A model generated the notes under the pieces. The model was not told the origin of the DNA. It did not search any database and was given only the letters and a program-made list of their open reading frames with translations. This document shows, piece after piece, positions 9,326 through 18,516 of a stretch of DNA of 64,000 nt. The stretch's first letter is position 1. Every line of letters starts with the position of its first letter. This stretch comes from Winogradskyella sp046545555 (GTDB taxonomy: Bacteria > Bacteroidota > Bacteroidia > Flavobacteriales > Flavobacteriaceae). The stretch is from the NCBI RefSeq assembly GCF_046545555.1, contig NZ_JBHZTH010000002.1:1-64000 (forward strand). Direction: 5' to 3'. A program made the position numbers and the translations under genes.

Positions 9326-9901
9326 TTACTGTCGATTTAAAAATTCTATAAGTTGTCTTACAGCTTTACCGCGATGTCCAATTTTGTTTTTTAAATCTAA
9401 ATCTATCTCAGCGAATGTGTTTTCAAAATTATCTGGTTTAAAAATGGGATCGTAGCCAAAACCTTTTTCTCCATGTTTTTCTATGGTTATTTCACCTTTG
9501 CATATACCAGTAAATGTTTTTAGTTCACCATTAAGATGAAGTGCAATTACAGTTTCAAATTGTGCGGTTCTAGAATCTTTATTTTTTAATTCGGTAAGTA
9601 ATTTATTCATATTGTCCTCTGCGTTGCGCTGAGGACCTGCATAACGTGCGGAATATACTCCTGGTTCACCATTTAAAGCTTCAACGACCAAGCCAGTATC
9701 ATCAGCAAAACAATCATATCCATAATTGGTTTTAATATATTCTGCTTTTTGTATGGCATTACCTTTTATTGTTGGTTTTGTTTCAGGGATGTCTTCAATA
9801 CATAAAATATCAGATAGACTTAAAAGCTTGATATGCTTTGGGACGAGTGCTTGTACTTCTTTAAGTTTATTTTTATTGTTGGTGGCAAAAACAAGTTGCA
9901 T
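9326..9901 (-). CDS. rdgB: Non-canonical purine NTP pyrophosphatase (RdgB/HAM1 family)
   Basis: This cytosolic house-cleaning enzyme hydrolyses dITP, ITP and XTP to the monophosphates, so that deaminated purines stay out of nucleic acid. The 191-residue protein begins LVFATNNKNKLKEVQ (residues 3-17), the substrate-binding start of the family. It also has the catalytic segment FADDTGLVVEALNGEPGVYSAR near 65-86 and GFGYDPIFKP near 147. trmD follows on the same strand. The divergent glycosyltransferase begins 63 nt from its start codon. Confidence 0.96.
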   Translation of the reverse strand: MQLVFATNNKNKLKEVQALVPKHIKLLSLSDILCIEDIPETKPTIKGNAIQKAEYIKTNYGYDCFADDTGLVVEALNGEPGVYSARYAGPQRNAEDNMNKLLTELKNKDSRTAQFETVIALHLNGELKTFTGICKGEITIEKHGEKGFGYDPIFKPDNFENTFAEIDLDLKNKIGHRGKAVRQLIEFLNRQ

Positions 9902-9964
9902 GAGTTTCAGGTTTTATTCAAATATAAATACATATTCATTAACTTTAACTCAAATTGTTATTCC

Positions 9965-11452
9965 ATGAAAAAGTATTTACCACTAATCCTCATATTGGCT
10001 GTAATAAAGTTTAGTGTTCAGTGGATAGGTAATTATAATTATGGATTTCATCGCGACGAGCTATTGCATTTGTCAGTAAGCGAGCACTTAGATTGGGGAT
10101 TTATGGAATTTCCGCCACTTATTGCTTTTATTGGTAAACTGTCATATATGCTTTTTGATTATAATTTATTGGGTGTTAGACTTTTTCCAACATTGGCAGG
10201 AGTGTCTATTTTAATATTGTGTTGCCTAATAACTAAAGAGCTTGGTGGTAAGTTTAGAGCTGTTTTATTATCTGGTGTATGTATATTAGCTTTTATTCCG
10301 TTTTATCGAAATCACACATTATTTCAACCTGTAGCATTTGATCAATTATTCTGGACACTTGGGTTCTATTTTTTAGTAAAATTTATTAATTCTAAAAACA
10401 AGAAATTTTTAATTCTACTAGGTATTACTCTTGGTCTAGGGTTATTAAATAAGTATACTATTTTAGTCTGGGCTTTTGGCGTTTTTATAGGATTGCTATT
10501 TTATGATAAAGCAAAGCTATACAAAGATAAGTGGCTTTATATTTCAGGAATAGTTGCTTTATTAATAGTTACCCCAAATATTATATGGCAGTTTACAAAT
10601 GATTTCCCCTTAATGAGGCATATGCAAGCCTTAAATGAAAACCAATTAGATGCTATAGATCCTTGGAAATTTATTTTAGATCAGCTTGAACTGCTTTTTA
10701 CTTTTATAGTATTCCTTCTGGGAATTGTCGGTTTAATTTTTAGCAAAAACCTAAAACATTATAAATTTTTAGGAATTACTTGTATTGTCATTTTTATGAC
10801 AATGTGGTTAATGAGCGCTAAAACCTATTATGTTTTTGCTTTATATCCTATATTATTTTCTGCAGGTTCTGTTTTTATCGAAAGTTTGTTTAAAAAGCGA
10901 TTAAATTTAATATATCTAATTGCTGCATTAATAGTATTGCCTATTATTTATTATATACCCGATGCAACACCAGTTTTACCAATAGAAGATTATATCGAAT
11001 ATAAAGGTCTTGAAGAGGTTGAAGGTAGATATGAACTAACAGGAGATTATGCAGATATGTTTGGTTGGGAAGAAAAAGTAAAGTTAGTTGATAGCGTGTA
11101 TCAATCATTATCTGCAGATGAAAAGAAGAACTGTGTGATCTGGGCTGAAAATTATGGAGAAGCTGGTGCATTAAAAGTTTTGGGTAAAAAATATGGTTTA
11201 CCTAACCCTATAAGTAGACATGGTAGTTTTTGGATTTGGGGATTTGATAATAAAAATGCTAAAGTCTGGATAAGCTTAGGGAACGAAAAACCATCTGTTG
11301 AGCATGTTTTTAAAGATATAGAATTGGTAAAAATGATAACCCATAAATATGCAATAGACGAAGAGCACAATATTCCACTTTACATTTGTAGAAACCCGAA
11401 AATAGATATTACAGATTGGTGGAAGGCCTACGAACCTCATATTTTTGATTAG
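9965..11452 (+). CDS. PMT/ArnT-type membrane glycosyltransferase
   Basis: This is a GT-C fold integral-membrane protein of 495 residues with about ten to twelve hydrophobic helices. An HRDEL motif in the first periplasmic loop (D31-E32) corresponds to the acidic catalytic pair of the PMT and ArnT families. It probably moves a sugar from a lipid-phosphate carrier to a protein or lipid acceptor on the periplasmic side. Donor and acceptor cannot be told. The ATG at 9965 (MKKYLPLILI) is preferred to the upstream in-frame ATG at 9833, which would extend into the divergent rdgB gene. The next gene, a glycosidase, starts 16 nt later and is likely co-transcribed. Confidence 0.88.
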   Translation: MKKYLPLILILAVIKFSVQWIGNYNYGFHRDELLHLSVSEHLDWGFMEFPPLIAFIGKLSYMLFDYNLLGVRLFPTLAGVSILILCCLITKELGGKFRAVLLSGVCILAFIPFYRNHTLFQPVAFDQLFWTLGFYFLVKFINSKNKKFLILLGITLGLGLLNKYTILVWAFGVFIGLLFYDKAKLYKDKWLYISGIVALLIVTPNIIWQFTNDFPLMRHMQALNENQLDAIDPWKFILDQLELLFTFIVFLLGIVGLIFSKNLKHYKFLGITCIVIFMTMWLMSAKTYYVFALYPILFSAGSVFIESLFKKRLNLIYLIAALIVLPIIYYIPDATPVLPIEDYIEYKGLEEVEGRYELTGDYADMFGWEEKVKLVDSVYQSLSADEKKNCVIWAENYGEAGALKVLGKKYGLPNPISRHGSFWIWGFDNKNAKVWISLGNEKPSVEHVFKDIELVKMITHKYAIDEEHNIPLYICRNPKIDITDWWKAYEPHIFD

Positions 11453-11468
11453 ATATAAACTGAATTTT

Positions 11469-13271
11469 ATGAAATTATTTTCGAGTGTATTACTTGTTCT
11501 TTTAGTACATAGCCTAATTGCACAAACCACAATTAATAAGACAAAAGACCAATGGCATTTAATGGTCAATGGTGAAAAATTTTATGTAAAAGGTGCAACT
11601 TTTGGATATGTGGACGACATAGATAATTACGACACTTATTTTAAAGATCTTAAATTTCTTGGAGTAAATACAATTAGAACTTGGGCTACTGGTGAAAATA
11701 CAAAACAGCTATTAGACGCAGCAGAAGTTAATGGTATAAAAGTAATGATGGGTATTTGGATGCGACATGGACGTCCAGGTATGGAAGATGACGACAGCTT
11801 TAATTACCTAGAGGATAAAGAAGGTATGGAAGCGATGTATATAAATGCAATTGAAAAGGTTAAGTCTTACAAAGATCATCCTGCAGTGCTAACTTGGGGA
11901 ATAGGCAATGAAGTGTATTTAAATATGGCTACAGATGAAGAGAAAATAGCTTATTCAAAATTATTAGAGCGTATTTGTAGTAAAATAAAATCAATAGACC
12001 CAAACCATTTAATAGTTTCTGTAGAGGCCTGGAATTTTGGTTTAGATTGGTGGGAAAAATACGTGCCTTCAATTGATATCTATGGGCTCAATTGTTATGG
12101 AGCTGGTGCCAATTACCTTCAAGATGAATTAGATAAACGAGATATTAATAAACCTTATATTATTACAGAATTTGGTGTTACAGGTGAATGGGATATTAAA
12201 GATAAAAAAAATGGAATTACAATAGAACCTTCAGACACTGAAAAATATGAAGCAATAACTGGCGGTTATAGAGACTGGATATCTAACAAACCATCTTGCT
12301 TAGGGGTCTATATGTTTCATTATAATAGTGGTAATCAATTTATGGCTCCATGGCTATTTACCCACGTTAATAATTCTAAACGGCCGCAGTATTGGGCCAT
12401 TAGAGAGGCATATACGGATAATAAGCCAACTAATAATATTCCTTATATAAAAGCTTTTCAATTACCCAATGACACTTTTAAAAGCGAAACTTGGATACCT
12501 GTAACTTTAGAAGTAGAAGATATAGAAAATGATCAACTAGAGGTTAGTTTTAGTTATAATCAACGCACAGGTAGCAGAAAACGAAGAGATCAAATTAATG
12601 CACTTAGTCATAGAGGTAATCTCAAAGACGGTTTTGAGATTAAACTACCACAAGAAGATGGTGCAATAAAGGTCTATGCTAATGTTAATGATAGTTTTAA
12701 TAATATGGGCATTGCTTCAACCTCAATTTTAGTAGAGGATGAAAAAGCGAGAGCAAAGCAGTTTAAAGTGCCTAAAGTGAGTCTACCTTTTTATGTATAT
12801 GAGGATAATGAAGAGCCTCCTTATTTTGCATCTGGCTATATGGGTAACTATAAAGATTTAGAAGTAGATGTTAATTATAAAAGAGAAAAACACTCTGGCA
12901 CATCATCTATTAGGATACATTATAAAGCCATAAGCAGTTGGTATGGAATAGCGTTTGTAGATCCTGCAAATGATTGGGGAGAAATTTTGGGTGGTTACGA
13001 TATTAGTGGTGCAAAAACATTTAGTTTTTGGGCAAAATCAGATTTTAGTGGTGTCAGTGCTAAAATTGGATTTGGTTTAATAGATAAAGACAAACCATTT
13101 CCAGACACTTCAAAAACCTCAATAAATGTAGATTTAACTTCAGAATGGAAAAAGTTCACGATTAAGATTAAGAAATTAGATCTAAGTTGCATCCGATCAG
13201 GATTAGTCCTTTTTTCTAACGGTTATGGCTCTTCCCATAAAATTTATATCGATGATGTGGTTTTTGAATAA
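11469..13271 (+). CDS. Secreted TIM-barrel glycoside hydrolase with C-terminal carbohydrate-binding-like domain
   Basis: The 600-residue precursor has a signal peptide (about residues 1-19). A GH2/GH5-like TIM barrel (clan GH-A) follows at about 30-330. Clan GH-A residues are visible: the acid/base in GIGNEVYL (E148) and the nucleophile in IITEFGVTGEW (E234), 86 residues apart. The C-terminal part, about 440-600, looks like a galactose-binding beta-sandwich (FWAKSDFSGVSAKIGF). No T9SS sorting tail is seen. Substrate specificity cannot be read from the sequence. The start at 11469 gives a clean signal peptide; the frame is open 24 nt further up. It probably forms an operon with the preceding glycosyltransferase. 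Confidence 0.85.
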   Translation: MKLFSSVLLVLLVHSLIAQTTINKTKDQWHLMVNGEKFYVKGATFGYVDDIDNYDTYFKDLKFLGVNTIRTWATGENTKQLLDAAEVNGIKVMMGIWMRHGRPGMEDDDSFNYLEDKEGMEAMYINAIEKVKSYKDHPAVLTWGIGNEVYLNMATDEEKIAYSKLLERICSKIKSIDPNHLIVSVEAWNFGLDWWEKYVPSIDIYGLNCYGAGANYLQDELDKRDINKPYIITEFGVTGEWDIKDKKNGITIEPSDTEKYEAITGGYRDWISNKPSCLGVYMFHYNSGNQFMAPWLFTHVNNSKRPQYWAIREAYTDNKPTNNIPYIKAFQLPNDTFKSETWIPVTLEVEDIENDQLEVSFSYNQRTGSRKRRDQINALSHRGNLKDGFEIKLPQEDGAIKVYANVNDSFNNMGIASTSILVEDEKARAKQFKVPKVSLPFYVYEDNEEPPYFASGYMGNYKDLEVDVNYKREKHSGTSSIRIHYKAISSWYGIAFVDPANDWGEILGGYDISGAKTFSFWAKSDFSGVSAKIGFGLIDKDKPFPDTSKTSINVDLTSEWKKFTIKIKKLDLSCIRSGLVLFSNGYGSSHKIYIDDVVFE

Positions 13272-13276
13272 GTTAT

Positions 13277-13663
13277 CTATTTAAAATCAATAGTACAACT
13301 ACTAGATTGACCAAACCATTTTAAACGATTTTTTGATGCAGTCTTATAGATAAAATCTCTTAGTAGCCTTGGTATAAAGCCTAATAAAGCTGCGACACGT
13401 TGCCATTTAGGTATTTTAGATACAATTTTAAGAAAGCCATCAGAGTGAGTTTTAACCCCTTGTTCGTCGATTAGAATAACCGTATCTAACTGTTCTGTTG
13501 GAAAACCATATTTTATTAATAACTCTTGTCCATATTGAGATTGAAAAGCCACAAATTGAAATAAATCTTCAGGAGTAAATTTTAATAACCATCCAACAAC
13601 TCCATTACATAAATTGCACTCTCCATCAAAGATTATAATATCTTTTTTTACACTGTTATTCAT
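13277..13663 (-). CDS. DCC-family thiol-disulfide oxidoreductase (DUF393)
   Basis: This small 128-residue protein has a thioredoxin-like DUF393 fold. It begins IIFDGECNLCNGVV, where C16-x-x-C19 is the putative redox pair and the DGxCxxC signature names the family. There is no signal peptide, so it should be cytosolic or peripheral. The precise partner is unknown for this family. It converges with the glycosidase gene, with only 5 nt between the two stops and no visible terminator, so read-through in both directions is possible. Confidence 0.9.
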   Translation of the reverse strand: MNNSVKKDIIIFDGECNLCNGVVGWLLKFTPEDLFQFVAFQSQYGQELLIKYGFPTEQLDTVILIDEQGVKTHSDGFLKIVSKIPKWQRVAALLGFIPRLLRDFIYKTASKNRLKWFGQSSSCTIDFK

Positions 13664-13816
13664 AGTTGATTTTGTTTTCCTATTAATAGACGCAGATGCT
13701 TGAGAAAACTTTCATTAATAAAAAAATTAGAAAATTTTTATGATATTCATCTTATAATGTGGGCTCAAAATTTCGTATCTTAGATAGAGAAATTAATAAC
13801 CAAAAAAGAAACGATT

Positions 13817-14116
13817 ATGACAGTAAATTTTCAGTATGTGAATACAGACGTGAGTGAAACATTATCAGATTTCATTACAGACAAATTAGAAAAATTAACA
13901 GAGAAATTTGAATTTTTAATTTCAGCACAAGTCTACATTAAGCACGAAGATAATAACCATGAGGCTGGTAAAATTTGTAGTATAGAATTAAGTTTACCTG
14001 GCCCTCGCATTTTTGCAACATCTAATGAGCGCAACTATGAGATGGCGGTAAATGAAACTATAAACGATTTAACTCGTCAACTAAAGAAGCGAAAGGAGAT
14101 TTATAAAGTATATTAA
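13817..14116 (+). CDS. hpf: Ribosome hibernation/associated inhibitor, short HPF-RaiA type
   Basis: The 99-residue protein has the beta-alpha-beta-beta-beta-alpha pattern of the sigma54-modulation/YfiA family and a basic C-terminal helix ending LTRQLKKRKEIYKVY. It binds the 30S decoding region in stationary phase or stress and inactivates or stores ribosomes. It is the short form, without the dimerisation domain of long HPF. It is monocistronic with a bidirectional terminator just downstream. Regulation cannot be read beyond a weak TATCTTAG -7-like box upstream. Confidence 0.93.
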   Translation: MTVNFQYVNTDVSETLSDFITDKLEKLTEKFEFLISAQVYIKHEDNNHEAGKICSIELSLPGPRIFATSNERNYEMAVNETINDLTRQLKKRKEIYKVY

Positions 14117-14139
14117 ACAAAAGTTGAATTAAATGAAAC

Positions 14140-14168
14140 AGGCATTAGTAATTTTTATACTAATGCCT
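14140..14168. terminator. Bidirectional terminator between hpf and rlmH
   Basis: The 11-bp perfect stem AGGCATTAGTA/TACTAATGCCT has a 7-nt loop. The T-rich tail is clearest on the plus strand. It serves the convergent genes hpf and rlmH. Confidence 0.85.
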
Positions 14169-14190
14169 ATTTTATTTCAATCTTATTAAA

Positions 14191-14667
14191 TTATCGATGA
14201 TGATAAGGCTCATTTTTTAAAATAGTAAACCCTCTATATAATTGTTCTACAAAGAACAAACGTATCATTTGGTGCGAAAAGGTCATCTTAGATAGGCCTA
14301 ATTTTCCGTTAGCTCTTTTATATACAGCTTCAGAAAAACCATAAGGGCCTCCAATTACAAATACTATAGTCTTAATGCCAGAATTAAGATGTTTTTGCAA
14401 GTAATTTGAGAAAGCTACAGAATCCATTTGTTTTCCGTTCTCATCTAACAAGATGATGACATCAGAATTTTGAGTTTTAGATAAAATTAGCTCACCTTCT
14501 TTCTCTTTTTGCTGCGCTTCAGAAAGATGCTTAACTTTTTTTAAATCAGGTATGATGTCAAGCTCAAACCGAATATAATGGCTCAACCGCTTTTTATAAT
14601 CTTCAATTAAAACTTGAAGATTTTTATTATCTGTTTTGCCTATAGATATTAATTTAATAGTCGGCAT
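14191..14667 (-). CDS. rlmH: 23S rRNA (pseudouridine-1915-N3)-methyltransferase
   Basis: RlmH is a SPOUT methyltransferase that methylates pseudouridine 1915 in helix 69 of 23S rRNA on assembled ribosomes. The 158-residue length, the SAM-binding loop FVIGGPYGFS near residue 107 and the conserved C-terminus NEPYHHR identify it. Its start overlaps the end of the upstream secreted-protein gene by 14 nt on the same strand. It is therefore probably transcribed from that gene's promoter. Confidence 0.97.
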   Translation of the reverse strand: MPTIKLISIGKTDNKNLQVLIEDYKKRLSHYIRFELDIIPDLKKVKHLSEAQQKEKEGELILSKTQNSDVIILLDENGKQMDSVAFSNYLQKHLNSGIKTIVFVIGGPYGFSEAVYKRANGKLGLSKMTFSHQMIRLFFVEQLYRGFTILKNEPYHHR

Positions 14668-15541
14668 AGCTGTAACAATGTGGTATTTCTACTTTTACAG
14701 TTATGGTTCTCTGACCAACATGTTGATTTTTATATTGTTGCTGAAAATTATCAAAAAGACTTTCTTTTTTTGCTTCTCTTTGTAAAAATCTATTTGTATA
14801 AGCATCTGCAGAATTAATCATTTCAGTTACAAATTTTGGATTCTCTTTTACGGGTTTTGTTTTAAAAGATTTGAAATCCATTATATAATTAGACCAGTCA
14901 GAATTTAGCATTTTATCAACTTGAAGCTGATTTAATTGTTTGTAATAGAAATAATCTCCGTTAGTTTTTATTATTATAACACCATAAGATTCGTTCTTAA
15001 ATAGTTTGTGCTTTAAACTTTCTGTTATTTGATGAGTTTGATAGTTTTTTGAATTGTAATCGTAGTTTATAGCTTCTGAATAAATATGATAAGCTTCAGC
15101 ATTATTTTTTCTTGCAAATCGTTTACATTTATTTTGTTTTGAGTCATACTTTTTTTTCTGTTTTAAATAATCTGAAATATCAAAACTATTTTCCAATGAT
15201 AAATTTTTGTCATTAACGCCTTTTAAGGTGTCTTGATAAATGAGAATAATATTCTTTTCAAAATCTACTTGGCTAAGTTGATTTTTAATTGAGTTTTTTA
15301 TATGTTGAAACTCTTCAGTGTTAAATTGTCCAATTTCATAATTAAGACTTAGACGGTTTAAAATGTTATCATTTTTAATATCAGTTTTTTCTGAATAAAC
15401 TGATGTCGCTAATTTAATTTTGTATTCTTCCTCATTAATTTCGTTAGAATTTTCGTCTAAATAAATTTCTACTTTATTGTTGTTTTGAGAAAAGGATAAT
15501 AAACTAAAAATGGTGAATAAAAAGATGGTTATTTTTTTCAA
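14654..15541 (-). CDS. Secreted protein of unknown function, paralogue A
   Basis: The 295-residue protein has a signal peptide (cut near FSQ, residue 19) and is otherwise soluble and lysine-rich. It is clearly paralogous to the next upstream gene (15720-16637). Both contain EFQHIKNS/ELQQLHDL-type helices, QKxxKKYD/KxxKRYDKEQKKC, a QLQV-KMLNSDW-NYI motif, and end in PHCYSYADY or PHCYGHAHF. No known domain or catalytic motif is recognised. A conserved C/H pair at the very end could bind metal, but that is speculation. The gene overlaps rlmH by 14 nt. Confidence 0.8.
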   Translation of the reverse strand: MKKITIFLFTIFSLLSFSQNNNKVEIYLDENSNEINEEEYKIKLATSVYSEKTDIKNDNILNRLSLNYEIGQFNTEEFQHIKNSIKNQLSQVDFEKNIILIYQDTLKGVNDKNLSLENSFDISDYLKQKKKYDSKQNKCKRFARKNNAEAYHIYSEAINYDYNSKNYQTHQITESLKHKLFKNESYGVIIIKTNGDYFYYKQLNQLQVDKMLNSDWSNYIMDFKSFKTKPVKENPKFVTEMINSADAYTNRFLQREAKKESLFDNFQQQYKNQHVGQRTITVKVEIPHCYSYADY

Positions 15542-15575
15542 AATCTTGATTATTTTATTTCCTTAAGATACGAAA

Positions 15576-15612
15576 AAAAATAGAATTTTGAAGGCGTATA
15601 ATTCTATTTTTA
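15576..15612 (-). terminator. Terminator between the two paralogues
   Basis: The stem AAATAGAATT/AATTCTATTT has a 12-nt loop and is followed on the minus strand by eight T. It probably ends the transcript of the upstream paralogue (15720-16637), so each paralogue has its own unit. Confidence 0.65.
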
Positions 15613-15646
15613 AACTTTTTTTAGCGTATTAATGTTTAATGATTGG

Positions 15647-15681
15647 TTTGAGAATTGAAAATTAGTTTACACCTATCTTTG
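15647..15681 (+). promoter_or_regulatory. Plus-strand promoter with no gene of its own (duplicated nadC-type promoter)
   Basis: TTTG at 15647-15650 is followed after 23 nt by TATCTTTG at 15674-15681, a full match to the Bacteroidota -33/-7 pattern. It points rightward into the 3' end of the minus-strand gene at 15720, so its transcript would be antisense. The surrounding CCTATCTTTGCATTTAAGAT resembles CCTATTTTTACATTAAATACGAT ahead of nadC, which suggests both came from one promoter when the secreted-protein gene was tandemly duplicated. Confidence 0.5.
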
Positions 15682-15719
15682 CATTTAAGATTTTTATCTG
15701 TTTTACGTTGGTAATTACT

Positions 15720-16637
15720 TTAAAAGTGAGCGTGCCCATAACAATGCGGTATACCTACTGAAATTCTATATTTTTTTGTACCTAATTTAGTTTCGTATTT
15801 TGCTTCTCTTTCCATTTCTCGTTTTCTGACCTCAATGCTTTTACGTGCAAATTCTTCACCATATTCTCTGGCACTTTTATACATTTCTGTTAGAAAAACA
15901 GGGTCTCTTTTTAAAGGTTTAACTTTAAGGGTATTTAGATCTTTTATGTAATTTGCCCAATCTGAGTTTAACATTTTTTCTACCTGAAGTTGATTTATGT
16001 ATTTATAGAAAAAATATTGACCGTTTGGTTTTAAAATTACTAAACCATATGATTGTCCCTTGAAAAAAATAGATTTAAGTAGTACTGATATTTTATACTC
16101 TTTGTAATTTTTTGACTTAAAATTATAATTTTGCTTAGCGGAAAAAAAATGTAATGGAATGGCGTCGTTTTGTTTAGCAAATTTATTACACTTTTTCTGT
16201 TCTTTATCGTACCTTTTTTTTCTTTTTAAATAATTATCTTCAGAAAAACCATCAGAGAAATCTGCATCTACCAAACGTTTTTTGTTATCTTTATTATAAC
16301 TGCCACCTAGGGTATCTCTGAATACTAGAATTAATGATTTATCAAATTCGCTAATGCCTATTTCTTTTTTTAATAGGTCATGTAATTGTTGAAGTTCTAT
16401 AGTGTTGAATTGACCAAAATCATAATCCACAATTAGTTTTTTAATAATCATTGAATCCTTATCATAAATCCTTTTGCTATAAATTTTAGTTAAAGATTTT
16501 GCAACAAAATCTACTTTGTTTATCTGGTTAAGATCTTCATCAAAATAGAAAGTTGGCTTTGTAACTCCTTCTTGCGCTTCTAAATTTAGAAACAATACGA
16601 GTAATGTTAAAGAAATTAGAGCCTTGGTAAACTTCAT
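15720..16637 (-). CDS. Secreted protein of unknown function, paralogue B
   Basis: The 305-residue protein has a signal peptide (about residues 1-21, LNLEAQ). It is the tandem paralogue of the gene at 14654-15541. The order of conserved segments is the same: a Glu/Gln-rich helix near residue 85, a KKxYDKEQKKCNKFAKQ segment near 145, NQLQVEKMLNSDWANYI near 222, and a final IPHCYGHAHF. It has a longer charged helix near the C-terminus (KREMEREAKYETK). Function is unknown. Export and duplication suggest an envelope or surface role. Confidence 0.8.
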   Translation of the reverse strand: MKFTKALISLTLLVLFLNLEAQEGVTKPTFYFDEDLNQINKVDFVAKSLTKIYSKRIYDKDSMIIKKLIVDYDFGQFNTIELQQLHDLLKKEIGISEFDKSLILVFRDTLGGSYNKDNKKRLVDADFSDGFSEDNYLKRKKRYDKEQKKCNKFAKQNDAIPLHFFSAKQNYNFKSKNYKEYKISVLLKSIFFKGQSYGLVILKPNGQYFFYKYINQLQVEKMLNSDWANYIKDLNTLKVKPLKRDPVFLTEMYKSAREYGEEFARKSIEVRKREMEREAKYETKLGTKKYRISVGIPHCYGHAHF

Positions 16638-16706
16638 AAAACTAAATTACAACTATATTTCAAATATCATATTTCAATTCCTATTTTTACATTAAATACG
16701 ATATAC

Positions 16707-17564
16707 ATGATTTCAAAAGAACAATTCAAGATAGAGATAGATGGTATTATAGCTAATGCAATACGCGAAGATGTAGGTGACGGAGATCATAGCTCTTTGG
16801 CATGCATACCTGCAGATGCGCAAGGCAAAGCAAAACTTTTAGTTAAGGATGAGGGAATTATCGCTGGTGTTGAATTTGCAAAGCAAGTTTTTGCTTATGT
16901 AGACCCAAATATGAAAGTAGAGACCTTAATAGGAGATGGGAGTTCTGTAAAATATGGGGATATTGCTTTTTTTGTAGAAGGAGCTTCACAATCTATTCTT
17001 AAAGCCGAGCGTTTGGTTTTAAATGCTATGCAACGTATGAGTGCCATTGCAACTAAAACTAAGAGTTTCGTGGATTTGTTAGAAGGAACAAATACTAAAA
17101 TTTTAGATACACGTAAAACTACACCAGGAATTAGAGCGCTAGAAAAATGGGCTGTTAAGATTGGTGGTGGTGAAAATCATAGGTTTGCATTGTATGATAT
17201 GATAATGTTAAAAGACAATCATATTGATTTTGCTGGAGGAGTAGAAAAAGCAATAAGCTTAACAAAACAATATCTAAAAGATACTAACCGAGATTTAAAA
17301 ATTATTGTTGAAGCACGCAACCTAGAAGAGATTAAAAAGATATTAGATTGTGGAGGAGTCTATCGTATTCTCATAGATAATTTTAATTATGAAGATACTC
17401 GCAAGGCAGTAAAATTAATTGGCGATCAGTGTTTAACAGAGTCTTCAGGAGGCATAAATGAAAAAACCTTGCGACATTATGCAGAATGTGGTGTAGACTA
17501 TATTTCTTCTGGAGCATTAACACATTCAGTATATAATTTAGATTTAAGCCTTAAGGCAGTATAA
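16707..17564 (+). CDS. nadC: Nicotinate-nucleotide pyrophosphorylase (carboxylating)
   Basis: NadC converts quinolinate and PRPP to nicotinate mononucleotide, CO2 and PPi in de novo NAD synthesis. The 285-residue protein shows the family signatures: LNAMQRMSAIAT near residue 108, LDTRKTTPGIRALEKWAV near 131, GGGENHRF near 152, MLKDNHI near 167, and the phosphate-binding end ESSGGI and SSGALTH. It starts a four-gene operon with yihY, a DUF2147 gene and priA, with gaps of 1 nt or overlaps. nadA and nadB are not in the window. Confidence 0.97.
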   Translation: MISKEQFKIEIDGIIANAIREDVGDGDHSSLACIPADAQGKAKLLVKDEGIIAGVEFAKQVFAYVDPNMKVETLIGDGSSVKYGDIAFFVEGASQSILKAERLVLNAMQRMSAIATKTKSFVDLLEGTNTKILDTRKTTPGIRALEKWAVKIGGGENHRFALYDMIMLKDNHIDFAGGVEKAISLTKQYLKDTNRDLKIIVEARNLEEIKKILDCGGVYRILIDNFNYEDTRKAVKLIGDQCLTESSGGINEKTLRHYAECGVDYISSGALTHSVYNLDLSLKAV

Positions 17565-17565
17565 T

Positions 17566-18516
17566 ATGACAAAGCCTATTGAAGAAAAATTAGATAAAAT
17601 TCCGATTCTTAATTTAGTCGTTCGCTTCTTTAAACAGATTAAACTACCTGGATTTGAAGGCTTATCTATTTATGATTTATTAGAGCTATACATACGAGGT
17701 ATTGTAAAAGGTGCCTTAACAACCCGAGCAAGTGCGATTGCTTTTAGTTTTTTCACAGCAATTTTCCCTTTCTTATTATTTGTTATTATTTTAATTCCAC
17801 ATATACCAATAGCAGATTTTCAAGAAGAATTCTTGGATTTTTTAAATTCCTTTTTACCGCCTCAAACATCTGGTTTTTTTGAAAAGAATATTTTTGAAAA
17901 CATTAGCGGAAGAGGTGGAGCAGGTTTGCTTTCATCTGTGTTTTTATTATCCATGTTACTAATGGCAAATGGAGTTAATGCCGTATTTTCTGGTTTTGAA
18001 AACTCATTTCACGAGCAATTAACACGAAACGTTTTTAAACAATACTTATATGCTTTGGGAATTGCTTTGATTCTAGCAATACTCGTACTGTTAACAGTTG
18101 CGTTTTTTGGTTATTTTCAAATTTATGTTATCGAGCCTTTGTATGAGCGGATTAATCACGAGGCGGTTTCCGACACTAATTCTGGCGTAGGCTGGGTTAT
18201 TTTTGCCAAATACATGTTTTTTGTACTTATGGTATACTTGGCAACAGCAACACTTTACTATTTTGGTACAAGAGAAGGCAGAAATACAAGATTCTTTTCA
18301 GTAGGTGCATTATTAACAACTTTGCTCATCATTTTAACGTCATACCTCTTCGGTATTTATATTAATAACTTTTCTCAGTATAATGAGCTTTATGGTTCTA
18401 TTGGAGGGCTTTTAATTCTGTTATTGTATTTATGGTTAAACTCTAACATATTACTTTTGGGTTATGAACTTAATGCATCTCTAAGAAGATTGCATAAAAT
18501 AAATAAGAATGAATAG
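17566..18516 (+). CDS. YihY/BrkB-family inner-membrane protein
   Basis: The 316-residue protein has six predicted membrane helices, starting with the conserved segment TTRASAIAFSFFTAIFPFLL near residue 55 that marks the YihY/BrkB (UPF0761) family. It was once called ribonuclease BN, but that activity belongs to another protein. The transport or envelope role is not established. It sits one base after nadC and overlaps the next gene by 8 nt, so it is translated from the nadC transcript. Confidence 0.9.
   Translation: MTKPIEEKLDKIPILNLVVRFFKQIKLPGFEGLSIYDLLELYIRGIVKGALTTRASAIAFSFFTAIFPFLLFVIILIPHIPIADFQEEFLDFLNSFLPPQTSGFFEKNIFENISGRGGAGLLSSVFLLSMLLMANGVNAVFSGFENSFHEQLTRNVFKQYLYALGIALILAILVLLTVAFFGYFQIYVIEPLYERINHEAVSDTNSGVGWVIFAKYMFFVLMVYLATATLYYFGTREGRNTRFFSVGALLTTLLIILTSYLFGIYINNFSQYNELYGSIGGLLILLLYLWLNSNILLLGYELNASLRRLHKINKNE

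Noticed and set aside
9833..9964. N-terminal extension of the glycosyltransferase from an ATG at 9833
   Set aside because: It would overlap the divergent rdgB gene and add an atypical N-terminus; the ATG at 9965 gives the normal first helix and catalytic loop.
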